DNA of 64,000 nucleotides from CBDFLA01 sp965248915 (lineage in GTDB: Bacteria; Pseudomonadota; Alphaproteobacteria; M2410): positions 868,001 through 932,000 of the forward strand of contig OZ252216.1 in assembly GCA_965248915.1 (NCBI GenBank). Reading direction: 5' to 3'. The translations under genes and the position numbers were made by a program. Shown piece after piece: positions 36,245-43,991 of this stretch. Numbering within the stretch: position 1 is the stretch's first letter; each line of letters starts with the position of its first letter. The notes under the pieces were generated by a model. That model did no database searches, was not told where the DNA came from, and saw only the letters and a list, made by a program, of their open reading frames with translations.

Positions 36245-37143
36245 CTTCTTCGATTCCTTTGAAGCTGTCCGTCTTCTTCGACGCAACCTTGGTTGGCGCG
36301 CTCAACAAGCATTTCTTTTGGGAATATGATCGCAATCTCAGTGCCAACTTTGGGTTGGCTGGTAATTTTGAAGATCGCCCCATGAAGTTCAACAAGGGAT
36401 CTCGCGAGCGGCAACCCCAATCCTGTCCCGTCGTTGTGATCGTAATCTTGATTTGGAGTCTGACCAAATGGCTGCAGCGCTTTCTCCATTTGTTCAACAT
36501 TCATGCCGATCCCCGTATCTCGTACGACAAGTCGAATATTGCCTTCACTTGATGTCCGCGTCGACACGATGACGCCCCCACCCTGAGGTGTAAACTTCAC
36601 TGAGTTCGACAATAAATTAAGGAGAACTTGTTTGAGTTTAATGTAGTCAGCGAACAAAGTAACAGGGCCACTGTGTGATCGAACTTTGATTGTCACGCCT
36701 CTAAGTTCCGCACGTTCTTTCACAAACATCATACTCGAAGAGACAACCTCATCCAAATCAACCGAACTACAATTCAGTTCCATCATGCCATGTTCGATTT
36801 TCGACATGTTGAGCACGTCATTGATGAGACTTAAGAGATGTTGCGCGGACTGATGTATGTATTCAGCATACTCTTTGGCGGTTTCTTCTGATTTGGGGAT
36901 CGACTTTGGATTACACAGCATTTCGGAAAATCCGATAATGGCATTTAGCGGTGTCCGCAGTTCATGACTCATATTTGCCAGGAATTGAGACTTTGCGCGA
37001 TTGGCGGATTCAGCCTCCACCCGCGCGGCGACAAGAGCAGCCAAGGCGCGTCGCTGGCCCATCGCAGAGCTGAGCTGGTTTGAGTAGTCGGAGAGATAAG
37101 AGTCACCCCGAACCTCTAAACTAAACTGATTTGTTGATTGCAT
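36241..37143 (-). CDS. Soluble sensor histidine kinase
   Basis: A 300-residue kinase without transmembrane or recognisable PAS/GAF domains. After about 50 residues comes the dimerisation/phosphoacceptor box FLANMSHELRTPLNAIIGFSEML, with phosphoacceptor His60. Then come the N box (NLLSNSVKFTPQG), G1 (VVRDTGIGM), F and G2 (DGTGLGLPLARSLVELHG), so the catalytic ATP-binding domain is complete. The H box resembles the DivJ/PleC group of alphaproteobacteria. The ATG at 37143 has a TAGGTAAG upstream; the frame is open to a TTG at 37173. No response regulator is nearby, and the next gene is the HerA ATPase. Confidence 0.87.
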   Translation of the reverse strand: MQSTNQFSLEVRGDSYLSDYSNQLSSAMGQRRALAALVAARVEAESANRAKSQFLANMSHELRTPLNAIIGFSEMLCNPKSIPKSEETAKEYAEYIHQSAQHLLSLINDVLNMSKIEHGMMELNCSSVDLDEVVSSSMMFVKERAELRGVTIKVRSHSGPVTLFADYIKLKQVLLNLLSNSVKFTPQGGGVIVSTRTSSEGNIRLVVRDTGIGMNVEQMEKALQPFGQTPNQDYDHNDGTGLGLPLARSLVELHGAIFKITSQPKVGTEIAIIFPKEMLVERANQGCVEEDGQLQRNRRR

Positions 37144-37365
37144 CGCAAACTTACCTATTAGAACACGTGCCAAAGATAGTCTTAACGCGTAATAATTTCG
37201 TCAATCTTACGTAAGTGATTGATTAGGAGTTTGGTAACAATGCATTAACAGTTCACATCCAATGAGTGAGAACGGAAGTCCGCTTTTTGGAGAGAATAAC
37301 CTCGGTTAAATCGGCATGTTCAAGAAACATAGCGGCCTGCGAGAGCGTCGTGTTTTCAGAATTAA

Positions 37366-37455
37366 TGGCGGAGAGGAAGGGATTCGAACCCTCGAGACGA
37401 TTCCTCGCCTACTCCCTTAGCAGGGGAGCGCCTTCAACCACTCGGCCACCTCTCC
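37366..37455 (-). tRNA. tRNA-Ser (anticodon GCU)
   Basis: The reverse strand folds as a 90-nt class II tRNA. The acceptor stem is GGAGAGG/CCTCTCC, with position 8 T, a D-arm GCCGAGTGG, and the anticodon arm CTCCC-CTGCTAA-GGGAG with anticodon GCU (37419-37421). A long variable arm, T-arm GAGGG-TTCGAAT-CCCTT, discriminator G and an encoded CCA end complete the fold. The long variable arm and G discriminator are serine identity elements. It reads AGC/AGU codons. Confidence 0.96.
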
Positions 37456-37464
37456 GCCGCCGGG

Positions 37465-37492
37465 AATACAGGTTTTGCGGGCGTCTTGTCAA
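37465..37492 (-). promoter_or_regulatory. Promoter of tRNA-Ser
   Basis: On the minus strand a perfect TTGACA (37492-37487) is separated by 16 nt from TGTATT (37470-37465), about 10 nt upstream of the mature tRNA 5' end. Position and consensus fit a housekeeping-sigma promoter for this tRNA. Confidence 0.6.
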
Positions 37493-37515
37493 ACCACTTT
37501 GTGACTCATGAGCCC

Positions 37516-38361
37516 TCAAAGCACCTCACTGAAGAGGCGCATGGCGGTGACAAGGAGAAAGACCCCAAAGCAGACACTCAGAACTCTGCGGCTGAGAGCA
37601 TGAGAAAGTCTTGCGCCCACGGGTGCCATCAGCGTGGAGGCCGGGGCCACCAGGCCGAGAGCTAGGAGATTGACGTAGCCCAACGAAAGAGGAGGCAGGT
37701 CTGTGACGCCCCAGCCTGAAACCACATAGCCTAGGCTGGCTGGGACACTAATGAGAAGGCCCAAGAGAGAGGCAGTCCCAATGGCTCGGTGGATCGGCCA
37801 GGAGAAAAGCGTGAAGGTGGGAACCGAAAAGCTGGCACCTCCAATCCCCATCAAACTTGAGAAGGTGCCGATGGCAAGGGGAATACCGCGCCCTGGCATG
37901 CCAGAGGGCAATGTATGTCCCAGACGCCGATCATCAAGCGGCAGGATCAGCTTGACCCCAATAATCAAAGCCATAACGGCAAAAAACAGAGTGAGCGCCG
38001 AGCTCTCCAGATATCCTGCAATCGCCGCACCCAAAAGGCTTCCTAGCACCAGCGACGGTCCCCAGTACCTCACTGTCTCCAAATGTACGGCGCCCCGCTT
38101 ATGGTGGCTGCGTGCCGAGGAAATCGCAGTTGGTACAATGATCGCCAAAGAAGTTCCAACGGCAAGATGCATGTGTGCTGATCCGGGCACACCGATGAGG
38201 CCGAAGGCCACATACAACACAGGCACCATTACGATGCCACCGCCTATGCCCAACAGGCCAGCCATGAGGCCGGCAACCACACCTGAGCAAATCAACACAA
38301 TTGCCAGAAAAATGAGGTCGGGGGGCATGCAGGGGTGGGTCCTTGTTTGAGGGGCGTTCAT
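37516..38361 (-). CDS. TauE/SafE family permease
   Basis: An inner-membrane protein of about 281 residues with eight or so hydrophobic segments in two repeated halves. Each half carries the family's glycine-rich turn: GLLGIGGGIVMVPVLY in the first and SLMGIGGASFSVPTF in the second. Family members export sulfite, sulfoacetate or other organosulfur anions, but the substrate here is not determined. I use the ATG at 38361. The frame extends to 38496 through a hydrophilic stretch unlike the family, and an ATG at 38328 is the other candidate. It is divergent from the P-loop gene. Confidence 0.88.
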   Translation of the reverse strand: MNAPQTRTHPCMPPDLIFLAIVLICSGVVAGLMAGLLGIGGGIVMVPVLYVAFGLIGVPGSAHMHLAVGTSLAIIVPTAISSARSHHKRGAVHLETVRYWGPSLVLGSLLGAAIAGYLESSALTLFFAVMALIIGVKLILPLDDRRLGHTLPSGMPGRGIPLAIGTFSSLMGIGGASFSVPTFTLFSWPIHRAIGTASLLGLLISVPASLGYVVSGWGVTDLPPLSLGYVNLLALGLVAPASTLMAPVGARLSHALSRRVLSVCFGVFLLVTAMRLFSEVL

Positions 38362-38508
38362 CGTAGCAATCCAATGTGCCAGATGTGAACATCCATGGCC
38401 ATTCCTAAATTGCCTTGGAATGTCGGGGTAGTCGCCGAGTCTTACATCCAAATCGTATGTATACAGACAAAATGGTGATCCCAGAACCGCTCCCATCCCA
38501 CTTCAAGC

Positions 38509-39222
38509 ATGACCCTTGCATTATTGCCATCGCAAGCGATAGATTATGGGGACAGCTTGTATCGCCAACTCTCTCAGGAATGCGCCGCGCAAATGACATC
38601 TCGTAGACCATCCTATCGCCTCGTCAAGGTTGAAGACCTGCAGGTGATTCGGAGTGTCACATTCCCGACCGGTTTCCATTTTAGGCAATTCTTGGTGACT
38701 GGTCCGCCCGGATCTGGGAAATCCACCATTATCAGAAAGATTCGCGGCTGGCCGCTCGAAGGTTACGTCGATCTTACACAACCGAACTGGTGGCAAGACC
38801 GTTCGATTAGCTACCGTCCACGCGAAGTACACTTCGGATTTCCATTTAGCGAACACGAAGAAGCTTTGGCCGTTTTCGACGACGAATGGCTAGCGGACTA
38901 CGACGATCTCGAATTGGACTTGAAAAGAATTCAAATCCCCCCAAAAAAAAGGCGTTGGACATTTGTGAATTGGCGCGACCACTTCGTCTTTGAGTTCTTG
39001 CTGCCTCCTGCCGACAAACAGTTTGAGTGGCGGAAAAAAAGGGCGCGCTCTGGACTGTATCCGGCCGATGAGCAATTGACTCTTGAAATTGTTGAGCGCC
39101 AGAACGAAACCTATTTGGCGTGCGCCGTCTACTTTCAAGAGTGGGGCATGAACGTCTATGTTCGCGATGACATTTTCGGTGATCCTCTACGTATTGAAAC
39201 AGTATGGGAAGTTGACGAATGA
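38509..39222 (+). CDS. Unrecognised P-loop NTP-binding protein
   Basis: I do not recognise this 237-residue protein. A perfect Walker A, VTGPPGSGKSTII, lies at residues 63-75 of the longest frame. An acidic stretch (VFDDEWLADYDDLELDLKR, about 121-140) may carry the Walker B aspartates. The rest is rich in Trp/Phe/Arg and has no Lid or DNA-binding motif that I know. The size and single P-loop suggest a nucleotide kinase-like fold. The ATG at 38509 lacks a Shine-Dalgarno; the ATG at 38593 (MTSRRPSY) is an equally good start. Its stop overlaps the phosphatase start (ATGA), so the two proteins probably act together. Confidence 0.7.
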   Translation: MTLALLPSQAIDYGDSLYRQLSQECAAQMTSRRPSYRLVKVEDLQVIRSVTFPTGFHFRQFLVTGPPGSGKSTIIRKIRGWPLEGYVDLTQPNWWQDRSISYRPREVHFGFPFSEHEEALAVFDDEWLADYDDLELDLKRIQIPPKKRRWTFVNWRDHFVFEFLLPPADKQFEWRKKRARSGLYPADEQLTLEIVERQNETYLACAVYFQEWGMNVYVRDDIFGDPLRIETVWEVDE

Positions 39223-40685
39223 GTGAAGGGCGGCGCCTTAGATTACTACTGGGTAAGATCTTTGGGTTGCGGGATTTGATCAATCGGGCACCTCCAATTG
39301 ATGTTGATGATAAGCCACAGGCTATTGAAGATGATGCGCGGATCTCCAGAGTGTTTGGGCCTATATGCCTTGACCTGGGAACTATCGGATTTGCGATCTA
39401 TCCAGATCAACCGATCCTTGAATCATCAAGAGAGCGCCGGCGTGATTGGATCATCGCGCCAATGGCTCAAATTCGCAGGGGCATTTTTTCGTTCGCGAGA
39501 TTAAGAGAAGGTGACACGATTGGGGTGGGATACGACGATCGGTCCTTCCGCAAATTGTTTGGGCTGCCCAAAGGTTTTACGGAATCGCACATTGCAATTA
39601 TTAACGATCATGGTGACTTGGTTCTATCAGTGGTTGATGCGGATCAAGAAGCAGTGCTGACGCGGTTGGACGACGCGAGACTACGGCAATTGTTCGGCGA
39701 AAAGCGAAAGTCAAAACTGGATCGTTTGACGGAGATGATCGGGGACCTGACACTGGAAACAGAGCACCAAACTGCCATCACATTGGCGCGCGATGCCAGG
39801 ATGCTATTTGCCTCATCGATCAATCGTCCATTGGATTTTGCAGGCAAACCAGGCGGGCTTCTAAGACTTCCGGATGAATTGTCCCCCATTATCCTCGGAG
39901 ATCTCCACGGCGAAGTGGACAATCTTTTGAAGACCCTCTGCGAGAACAGGTTCTTGGAGGGTCTTGAGCTCGGCACTGCATACTTGTTGCTGTTAGGAGA
40001 TGTAATCCACAGCGAAGATGATGACGGGTTGGACAATATGGACAGTTCGATTCTCATGCTGGACCTCATTTTCAAATTGAAGAGAGCTTTTCCGAACAAC
40101 GTCTACATGTTGAGAGGAAATCATGAGAGCTTTGACCCAGGGATTGTGAAAGGTGGCATTCCTCAAGCAGCACTCTTCAAGAAAATACTGCGGGAACGTC
40201 GCGGCGACGACTATGTCAGCGAGATCGATTTGTTCTTCGATTCTTTGCCTTATGTAGCCTATTCCAATGCTTTTGCGGCGACCCACGCCGCACCGACGCG
40301 CGGCCAAGTGACACCGCAGATGCTCGCGGACCTGAGCAAATATCCAGGTCTTAGCTACGAATTGACTTGGAATCGTCTGCGAGCGCCCGGTTATCCAACT
40401 GGATACACAAAATCTGATGTGCGACGTTTCCGAAAGAGCCTAGACCTCGAAAAAAGCACTCCCTTTATCGTCGGTCATACGCCGCAATCCAAGGACGCTG
40501 GTTACTGGGTGCGGGCCGGAAATATCAAACAGCACTATGTCGTTTATAGCGCGAGACCTGAAATTTTTGGTGTCATGACAAAAGTTGGCGAAAGCATAGT
40601 TGCTTTGGATTACCACGGGGAACCGCTCATCACGCAGGAGAATGCATCTACCGGCCGAACTCTATGGCGCAAAGATACGAATTGA
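39219..40685 (+). CDS. Divergent PPP-family metallophosphatase with extra N-terminal domain
   Basis: A 488-residue protein. The C-terminal half is a calcineurin-like phosphoesterase of the PPP type: GDLHG (227-231), GDVIHS (260-265), LRGNHES (298-304), a metal His at about 356 and VGHT (418-421). The second motif normally reads GDxVDRG; here the Asp-Arg-Gly are missing, so substrate choice is likely different from standard Ser/Thr phosphatases. The first 200 residues are not part of the phosphatase. Residues about 95-145 (GDTIGVGYDD, TESHIAIIND, GDLVLSVVDAD) have the spacing of an FHA phosphopeptide-binding fold. It is overlapped by the P-loop gene upstream and convergent with the DUF47 gene. 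Confidence 0.78.
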   Translation: MSEGRRLRLLLGKIFGLRDLINRAPPIDVDDKPQAIEDDARISRVFGPICLDLGTIGFAIYPDQPILESSRERRRDWIIAPMAQIRRGIFSFARLREGDTIGVGYDDRSFRKLFGLPKGFTESHIAIINDHGDLVLSVVDADQEAVLTRLDDARLRQLFGEKRKSKLDRLTEMIGDLTLETEHQTAITLARDARMLFASSINRPLDFAGKPGGLLRLPDELSPIILGDLHGEVDNLLKTLCENRFLEGLELGTAYLLLLGDVIHSEDDDGLDNMDSSILMLDLIFKLKRAFPNNVYMLRGNHESFDPGIVKGGIPQAALFKKILRERRGDDYVSEIDLFFDSLPYVAYSNAFAATHAAPTRGQVTPQMLADLSKYPGLSYELTWNRLRAPGYPTGYTKSDVRRFRKSLDLEKSTPFIVGHTPQSKDAGYWVRAGNIKQHYVVYSARPEIFGVMTKVGESIVALDYHGEPLITQENASTGRTLWRKDTN

Positions 40686-40691
40686 GTGACC

Positions 40692-41372
40692 CTATCGCGC
40701 GAGCAAAAGACGAAGGCGATTGCCAACCCGCTCGGCATAATCAGCCATCGTGCCGATCATTTTGATGAGCTCGTACCACAAAATCACGGAAACCGGATTC
40801 ATATTGTCTTCTTGCGCAAACAAGGCCCGCGAAAGGTCAGTACCCATTTGGTCAGTGTCGGATTCAATACGGTTTAGTTCGTTGACCATGTTAGAAACGG
40901 CATCTGATTCTCGTCCACGAAAACCCGTTGAGACCAATTCATCAAGCTCATTGATAATGTTGCTGCAATGTTTGCATGCGTCCACGGAGCGACGAACCAG
41001 ACTCATAAGCGGTTCTTCAAGTCCTTCGGGTACGCTCATGCGTCGCTCGTAAATGAGACCGCCGATACTTTGCGCTGTATCCGCGATGGAGTCCTGGAGG
41101 TCCAATATTTCCAGTAAATCGCGTCGGTCGACAGGCAGAAACAAACTCTTGGGCAAATGTGCACGCATGTCATTCTTAATTTCGTCAGCCGCAGATTCAA
41201 GTGTGCTGATTTCTCGGTAAGTCGCTCGCACTGCCTCTTTGTCATTTTGGCAGAGTGCCGTGAACAAATTGATAGTTTGTGCCGCACAATTAGCAGCGAC
41301 CGCTGCATGTTCTTGCATCGGTCGGAATGGCGAGCGCGCGAAAAGTCCTGAAATCGTGCTTTTTGCTGCCAT
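40692..41372 (-). CDS. DUF47 family PhoU-like protein
   Basis: A 226-residue all-helical cytosolic protein of the TIGR00153/DUF47 family, related to PhoU. It has the FARSPFRPMQEH start, the acidic E/DxxxD metal-coordinating repeats (ESAADEIKNDMRAHL, DLQDSIADTAQSIGGL, NRIESDTDQMGTDL) and the LWYELIKMIGTMADYAERVGNRLR ending typical of the family. These proteins usually regulate a Pit-type phosphate transporter encoded beside them; no Pit gene is next to it here. It converges on the phosphatase gene with 6 nt between stops. Confidence 0.88.
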   Translation of the reverse strand: MAAKSTISGLFARSPFRPMQEHAAVAANCAAQTINLFTALCQNDKEAVRATYREISTLESAADEIKNDMRAHLPKSLFLPVDRRDLLEILDLQDSIADTAQSIGGLIYERRMSVPEGLEEPLMSLVRRSVDACKHCSNIINELDELVSTGFRGRESDAVSNMVNELNRIESDTDQMGTDLSRALFAQEDNMNPVSVILWYELIKMIGTMADYAERVGNRLRLLLAR

Positions 41373-41537
41373 TGGGTTGTTATCCTTCTTCTCTATGGCT
41401 TGGCAGACGATTGAATGGTGATCGCACGGATATCGTAGGCGCGCAAGACATCCAATGTAAGGACCCAGTCAATTGTGTCTCTTGACCACTTCTTGGTTGT
41501 CCTTCACTCTTTGTGTTCAAATGAGGAGAACCAACCC

Positions 41538-41993
41538 ATGAAAGTACTTTCCTTCGTTGCGGTCATCATTTTGGGATGGACAGGATTAGCACATGCAGAT
41601 TCTGTAGCCGATGAACTCATCACTGCGGATCGCGCCTTCAACACCATGGCGCAAGAGGTGGGCGTCGCCGAGGCCTTTGCGGCCTATCTGTCGAAAGACT
41701 CTCGCATGTTGTCAGCAAACGCTCAGCCGACAATTGGGTTGGATGCCATCAACAAGCAAATGAGCGGGTTTCCCAAGAACGCCAAACTGATCTGGGATCC
41801 AATTGAAGCGGTCGTATCAGAAAGCGGTGACTTGGGGTTCACCTGGGGGCGGTTCCGCTCGATTGTCCCATTGGAAGATGGGACCGAACAGATTTCTCAC
41901 GGTAAGTACGTGACCATTTGGCAAAAGCAAGCAGACGGTGAATGGAAGGCTGCGCTTGATATCGGCAATACCAATCCGCCGCCATCCGAATAG
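41538..41993 (+). CDS. Secreted SnoaL/DUF4440-like protein
   Basis: A 151-residue protein with a cleavable signal peptide (MKVLSFVAVIILGWTGLAHA). A small NTF2-like (SnoaL/DUF4440) domain follows: ELITADRAFNTMAQEVGVAEAFAAYLSKDSRML, then SGDLGFTWGRFRSIVP and GKYVTIWQKQADGEWKAALDIGNTNP. Such domains bind small ligands or serve as enzymes; no catalytic residue set can be named here. The ATG at 41538 has a GAGGAG about 9 nt upstream, which rules out the longer frame at 41475. Probably periplasmic. Confidence 0.8.
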   Translation: MKVLSFVAVIILGWTGLAHADSVADELITADRAFNTMAQEVGVAEAFAAYLSKDSRMLSANAQPTIGLDAINKQMSGFPKNAKLIWDPIEAVVSESGDLGFTWGRFRSIVPLEDGTEQISHGKYVTIWQKQADGEWKAALDIGNTNPPPSE

Positions 41994-42004
41994 GGGTGTG
42001 GACA

Positions 42005-42472
42005 CTAAAGAGTGTCTTCGTCCGTGTCGAACTCAAATAGTCGGTCTTTGTCTGTAGGTACGCGTGCCATCAGCGATGTTATGATGAGGACCATGATCAA
42101 GACGGCAAAGCTTGCACCAAGTGCCGTGAGGGCGCCATCCGATGTCATGCCGCTCAAGAGCATGGCATAAAGGAAAAGAAAGCCCCAAAACCCAAGGGCT
42201 GAGAAATAGATCAGTCTACGCCGTTTCAACCAACGCGCTTGCGCCTTTGGCGGCATGGATACGTAGGTAAGGTATGGCATGCGACGATATCGATAGATTA
42301 ACCAAGCAAGCGGCAAGGCGGAGATCCAAATGAACCAATTGTTTTGAAGTTGGTCTGCCAGAAAAAAGCCGAGAAATATCGATCCGACGAAACCGACGGA
42401 TATGACTGTGCCCCTTAATACTCGAGCCCCAAGCGAACGACGCATCTGCTTCATTCGTACGGCACCTGTCAT
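42005..42472 (-). CDS. Small unrecognised integral membrane protein
   Basis: A 155-residue protein with about four hydrophobic segments, at roughly residues 22-40, 45-60, 86-108 and 113-134. The basic loop AQARWLKRRRL lies between the pairs and the C-terminus is acidic (FEFDTDEDTL). I do not recognise a family. Met7 (ATG at 42454), preceded by AGGTG, may be the real start. It lies between the convergent SnoaL-like gene and the DyP peroxidase gene, with the same direction as the latter. Confidence 0.65.
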   Translation of the reverse strand: MTGAVRMKQMRRSLGARVLRGTVISVGFVGSIFLGFFLADQLQNNWFIWISALPLAWLIYRYRRMPYLTYVSMPPKAQARWLKRRRLIYFSALGFWGFLFLYAMLLSGMTSDGALTALGASFAVLIMVLIITSLMARVPTDKDRLFEFDTDEDTL

Positions 42473-42528
42473 TTCAGATAATCACAGTGTACCACACAAG
42501 GCTGAATCTGTCGAATTTGCAGCTTTTA

Positions 42529-43410
42529 TCAGTCGGAGAGGGGGGTAAGGTCTAGTTTTCCGTTCACCAAAGCAGGGCACCAGAAATAGCTGCCTGAAAT
42601 CGGTCGTGTGAAACGAAACAGTCCGTCTACGATCGTGTCATCCTGTCCCGTCATGCGGCTGAGTTGTGCCTCAAAAGCCTCGAGTGTGTGACCAAAGGCA
42701 ACAAACATCAGTCCTTCACCGTTTGCGTTTGCCCAAGGCATTGATCGTCGAAGCACATGGGCATGTGGTTCGAAACTTTCTTGTTCAGTTCGCTTTACGT
42801 GGGCTGATGTCGGCGCTTCTTCAATCTCTTCATTGTCGCTTAAGCGCCGCCCGATGATATTGTCGCGTTCCGTTTGGACGAGCGAACCGAAATGGCTGAG
42901 GTCGTGAACCCATTGCTGTACAGCGACAAAACTAGATCCTTCAATTCTTGCACTTGAATTTGAGACAATCGCGGCCTTGTCAGCATCATTGCCTCTTGGG
43001 TTCTCAGTCCCGTCTTCGTAACCTGTAAGGTCAAGGCCACGATCAAACATAAAACCATCAACGCTTCGTTCAATATCGAACGCGGGCGCAAGGGCATCAC
43101 TCCAAGTCCGTCCGAGGTGCAAATTCTTGCCGCGATCATCGCCGCGAATCCAAATCCACAAGTCGGCTTGGGTAGCCGGTATGGAGCACCCAATGCCCAC
43201 ATAGTTAGGAAATGGATGAAGGCCGTCAACGTGACCACCGAGCGAGTTCACCAGTGCCGGGCCAAATCCAACAATAGTCCGCTCGTCGAGTGCCTCGGAG
43301 GCGAGCGTTTCAATCACGGCTCTGGGATCACAATCGTGCTTGAGTCGAAATTCAAGATATCTTGAATGCGGTGGAACAGGGGCGAGAATTCCAGGCTGAG
43401 GCGAAGTCAT
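42529..43410 (-). CDS. Dye-decolorising (DyP-type) haem peroxidase
   Basis: A 293-residue haem peroxidase of the YfeX-like class. The distal GXXDG motif appears in DLTGYEDGTENPRG (Asp in YEDG), the proximal haem His is in PTSAHVKRTE, and the distal-Arg region is HVLRRSMPWA. The GLMFVAFGHTLEAFEAQLSRM block and the DGLFRFTRPISGSYFWCPAL ending are diagnostic. No TAT signal is visible at the N-terminus, so it is expected in the cytosol. It sits directly downstream of the iron-protein genes, with 5 nt between stop and start codon regions, suggesting joint expression with iron handling. Confidence 0.92.
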   Translation of the reverse strand: MTSPQPGILAPVPPHSRYLEFRLKHDCDPRAVIETLASEALDERTIVGFGPALVNSLGGHVDGLHPFPNYVGIGCSIPATQADLWIWIRGDDRGKNLHLGRTWSDALAPAFDIERSVDGFMFDRGLDLTGYEDGTENPRGNDADKAAIVSNSSARIEGSSFVAVQQWVHDLSHFGSLVQTERDNIIGRRLSDNEEIEEAPTSAHVKRTEQESFEPHAHVLRRSMPWANANGEGLMFVAFGHTLEAFEAQLSRMTGQDDTIVDGLFRFTRPISGSYFWCPALVNGKLDLTPLSD

Positions 43411-43415
43411 GTGAC

Positions 43416-43985
43416 TTAGTATCCACCCTTCTTGCCAACACCGATGAATTTGAACTCGCCGCGATATTCAAACGGTGCCCACCACTCCGTGACGGCGGTT
43501 TCAGCATCCGTGTGGCGCAGAAACCCGGTCGCCGAAGGGGGCTCAACAAGATAGGTCAAGTCGTAAGCTCCAGGCCCATCAAGCTTGATGTTGGCACCAT
43601 AGTGTTGTCCGTCATTAGCAATCATCGGCATGAGCGCACCGGATGTCGTCCAATCGCTCCCTTTTTTCGTAAGGGTGTAGCTGATTTTGAGATACGGGAT
43701 CCAAGACCCAGGATCAAGACCGTGCGGGTGATCCTCCATCGCCTGAATGTCTGCTTCAAGATGGATGTCGGCGTTCGCGCCTTCTTGGCCTTCCATCATG
43801 GGGGACATTTCAACGGCCTGCAGATAGACCGCCATGACTTCCATGCCATTGATGTAAAGCGAGTCACCAGCGGGGTACTCAAGCGCTTGGGCACGTGCCA
43901 TGGCCGCGATCAATCCAAAAATTGAGAGTGCAAGAATTCGGAACGTTGTTTTTGACGACTGTGTTTTCAAAGCGAAGGTCTCCAT
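43416..43985 (-). CDS. Periplasmic P19-type iron-binding protein
   Basis: A 189-residue exported protein of the P19/FetP/FtrA (Iron_transport, Tp34) family. A signal peptide (FRILALSIFGLIAAMARAQA) is followed by the immunoglobulin-like domain. LYINGMEVMAVYLQAVEMSPMM carries the Glu/Met metal site, and the metal histidines are in HLEADIQAMEDHPHGLDPGSWIPYL and NDGQHYGANI. Homologues bind iron and copper and support ferrous/ferric uptake at low iron. The ATG at 43985 is used rather than the TTG six bases upstream. The polyferredoxin gene ends 6 nt before it, so both are one operon. Confidence 0.88.
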   Translation of the reverse strand: METFALKTQSSKTTFRILALSIFGLIAAMARAQALEYPAGDSLYINGMEVMAVYLQAVEMSPMMEGQEGANADIHLEADIQAMEDHPHGLDPGSWIPYLKISYTLTKKGSDWTTSGALMPMIANDGQHYGANIKLDGPGAYDLTYLVEPPSATGFLRHTDAETAVTEWWAPFEYRGEFKFIGVGKKGGY

Positions 43986-43991
43986 GGGCAA

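Noticed and set aside
34500..37455. Genomic island inserted at tRNA-Ser carrying the kinase-HerA operon
   Set aside because: The operon lies on the 3' side of the tRNA, but I found no integrase gene and no repeat of the tRNA 3' end in the 34.5 kb gap.
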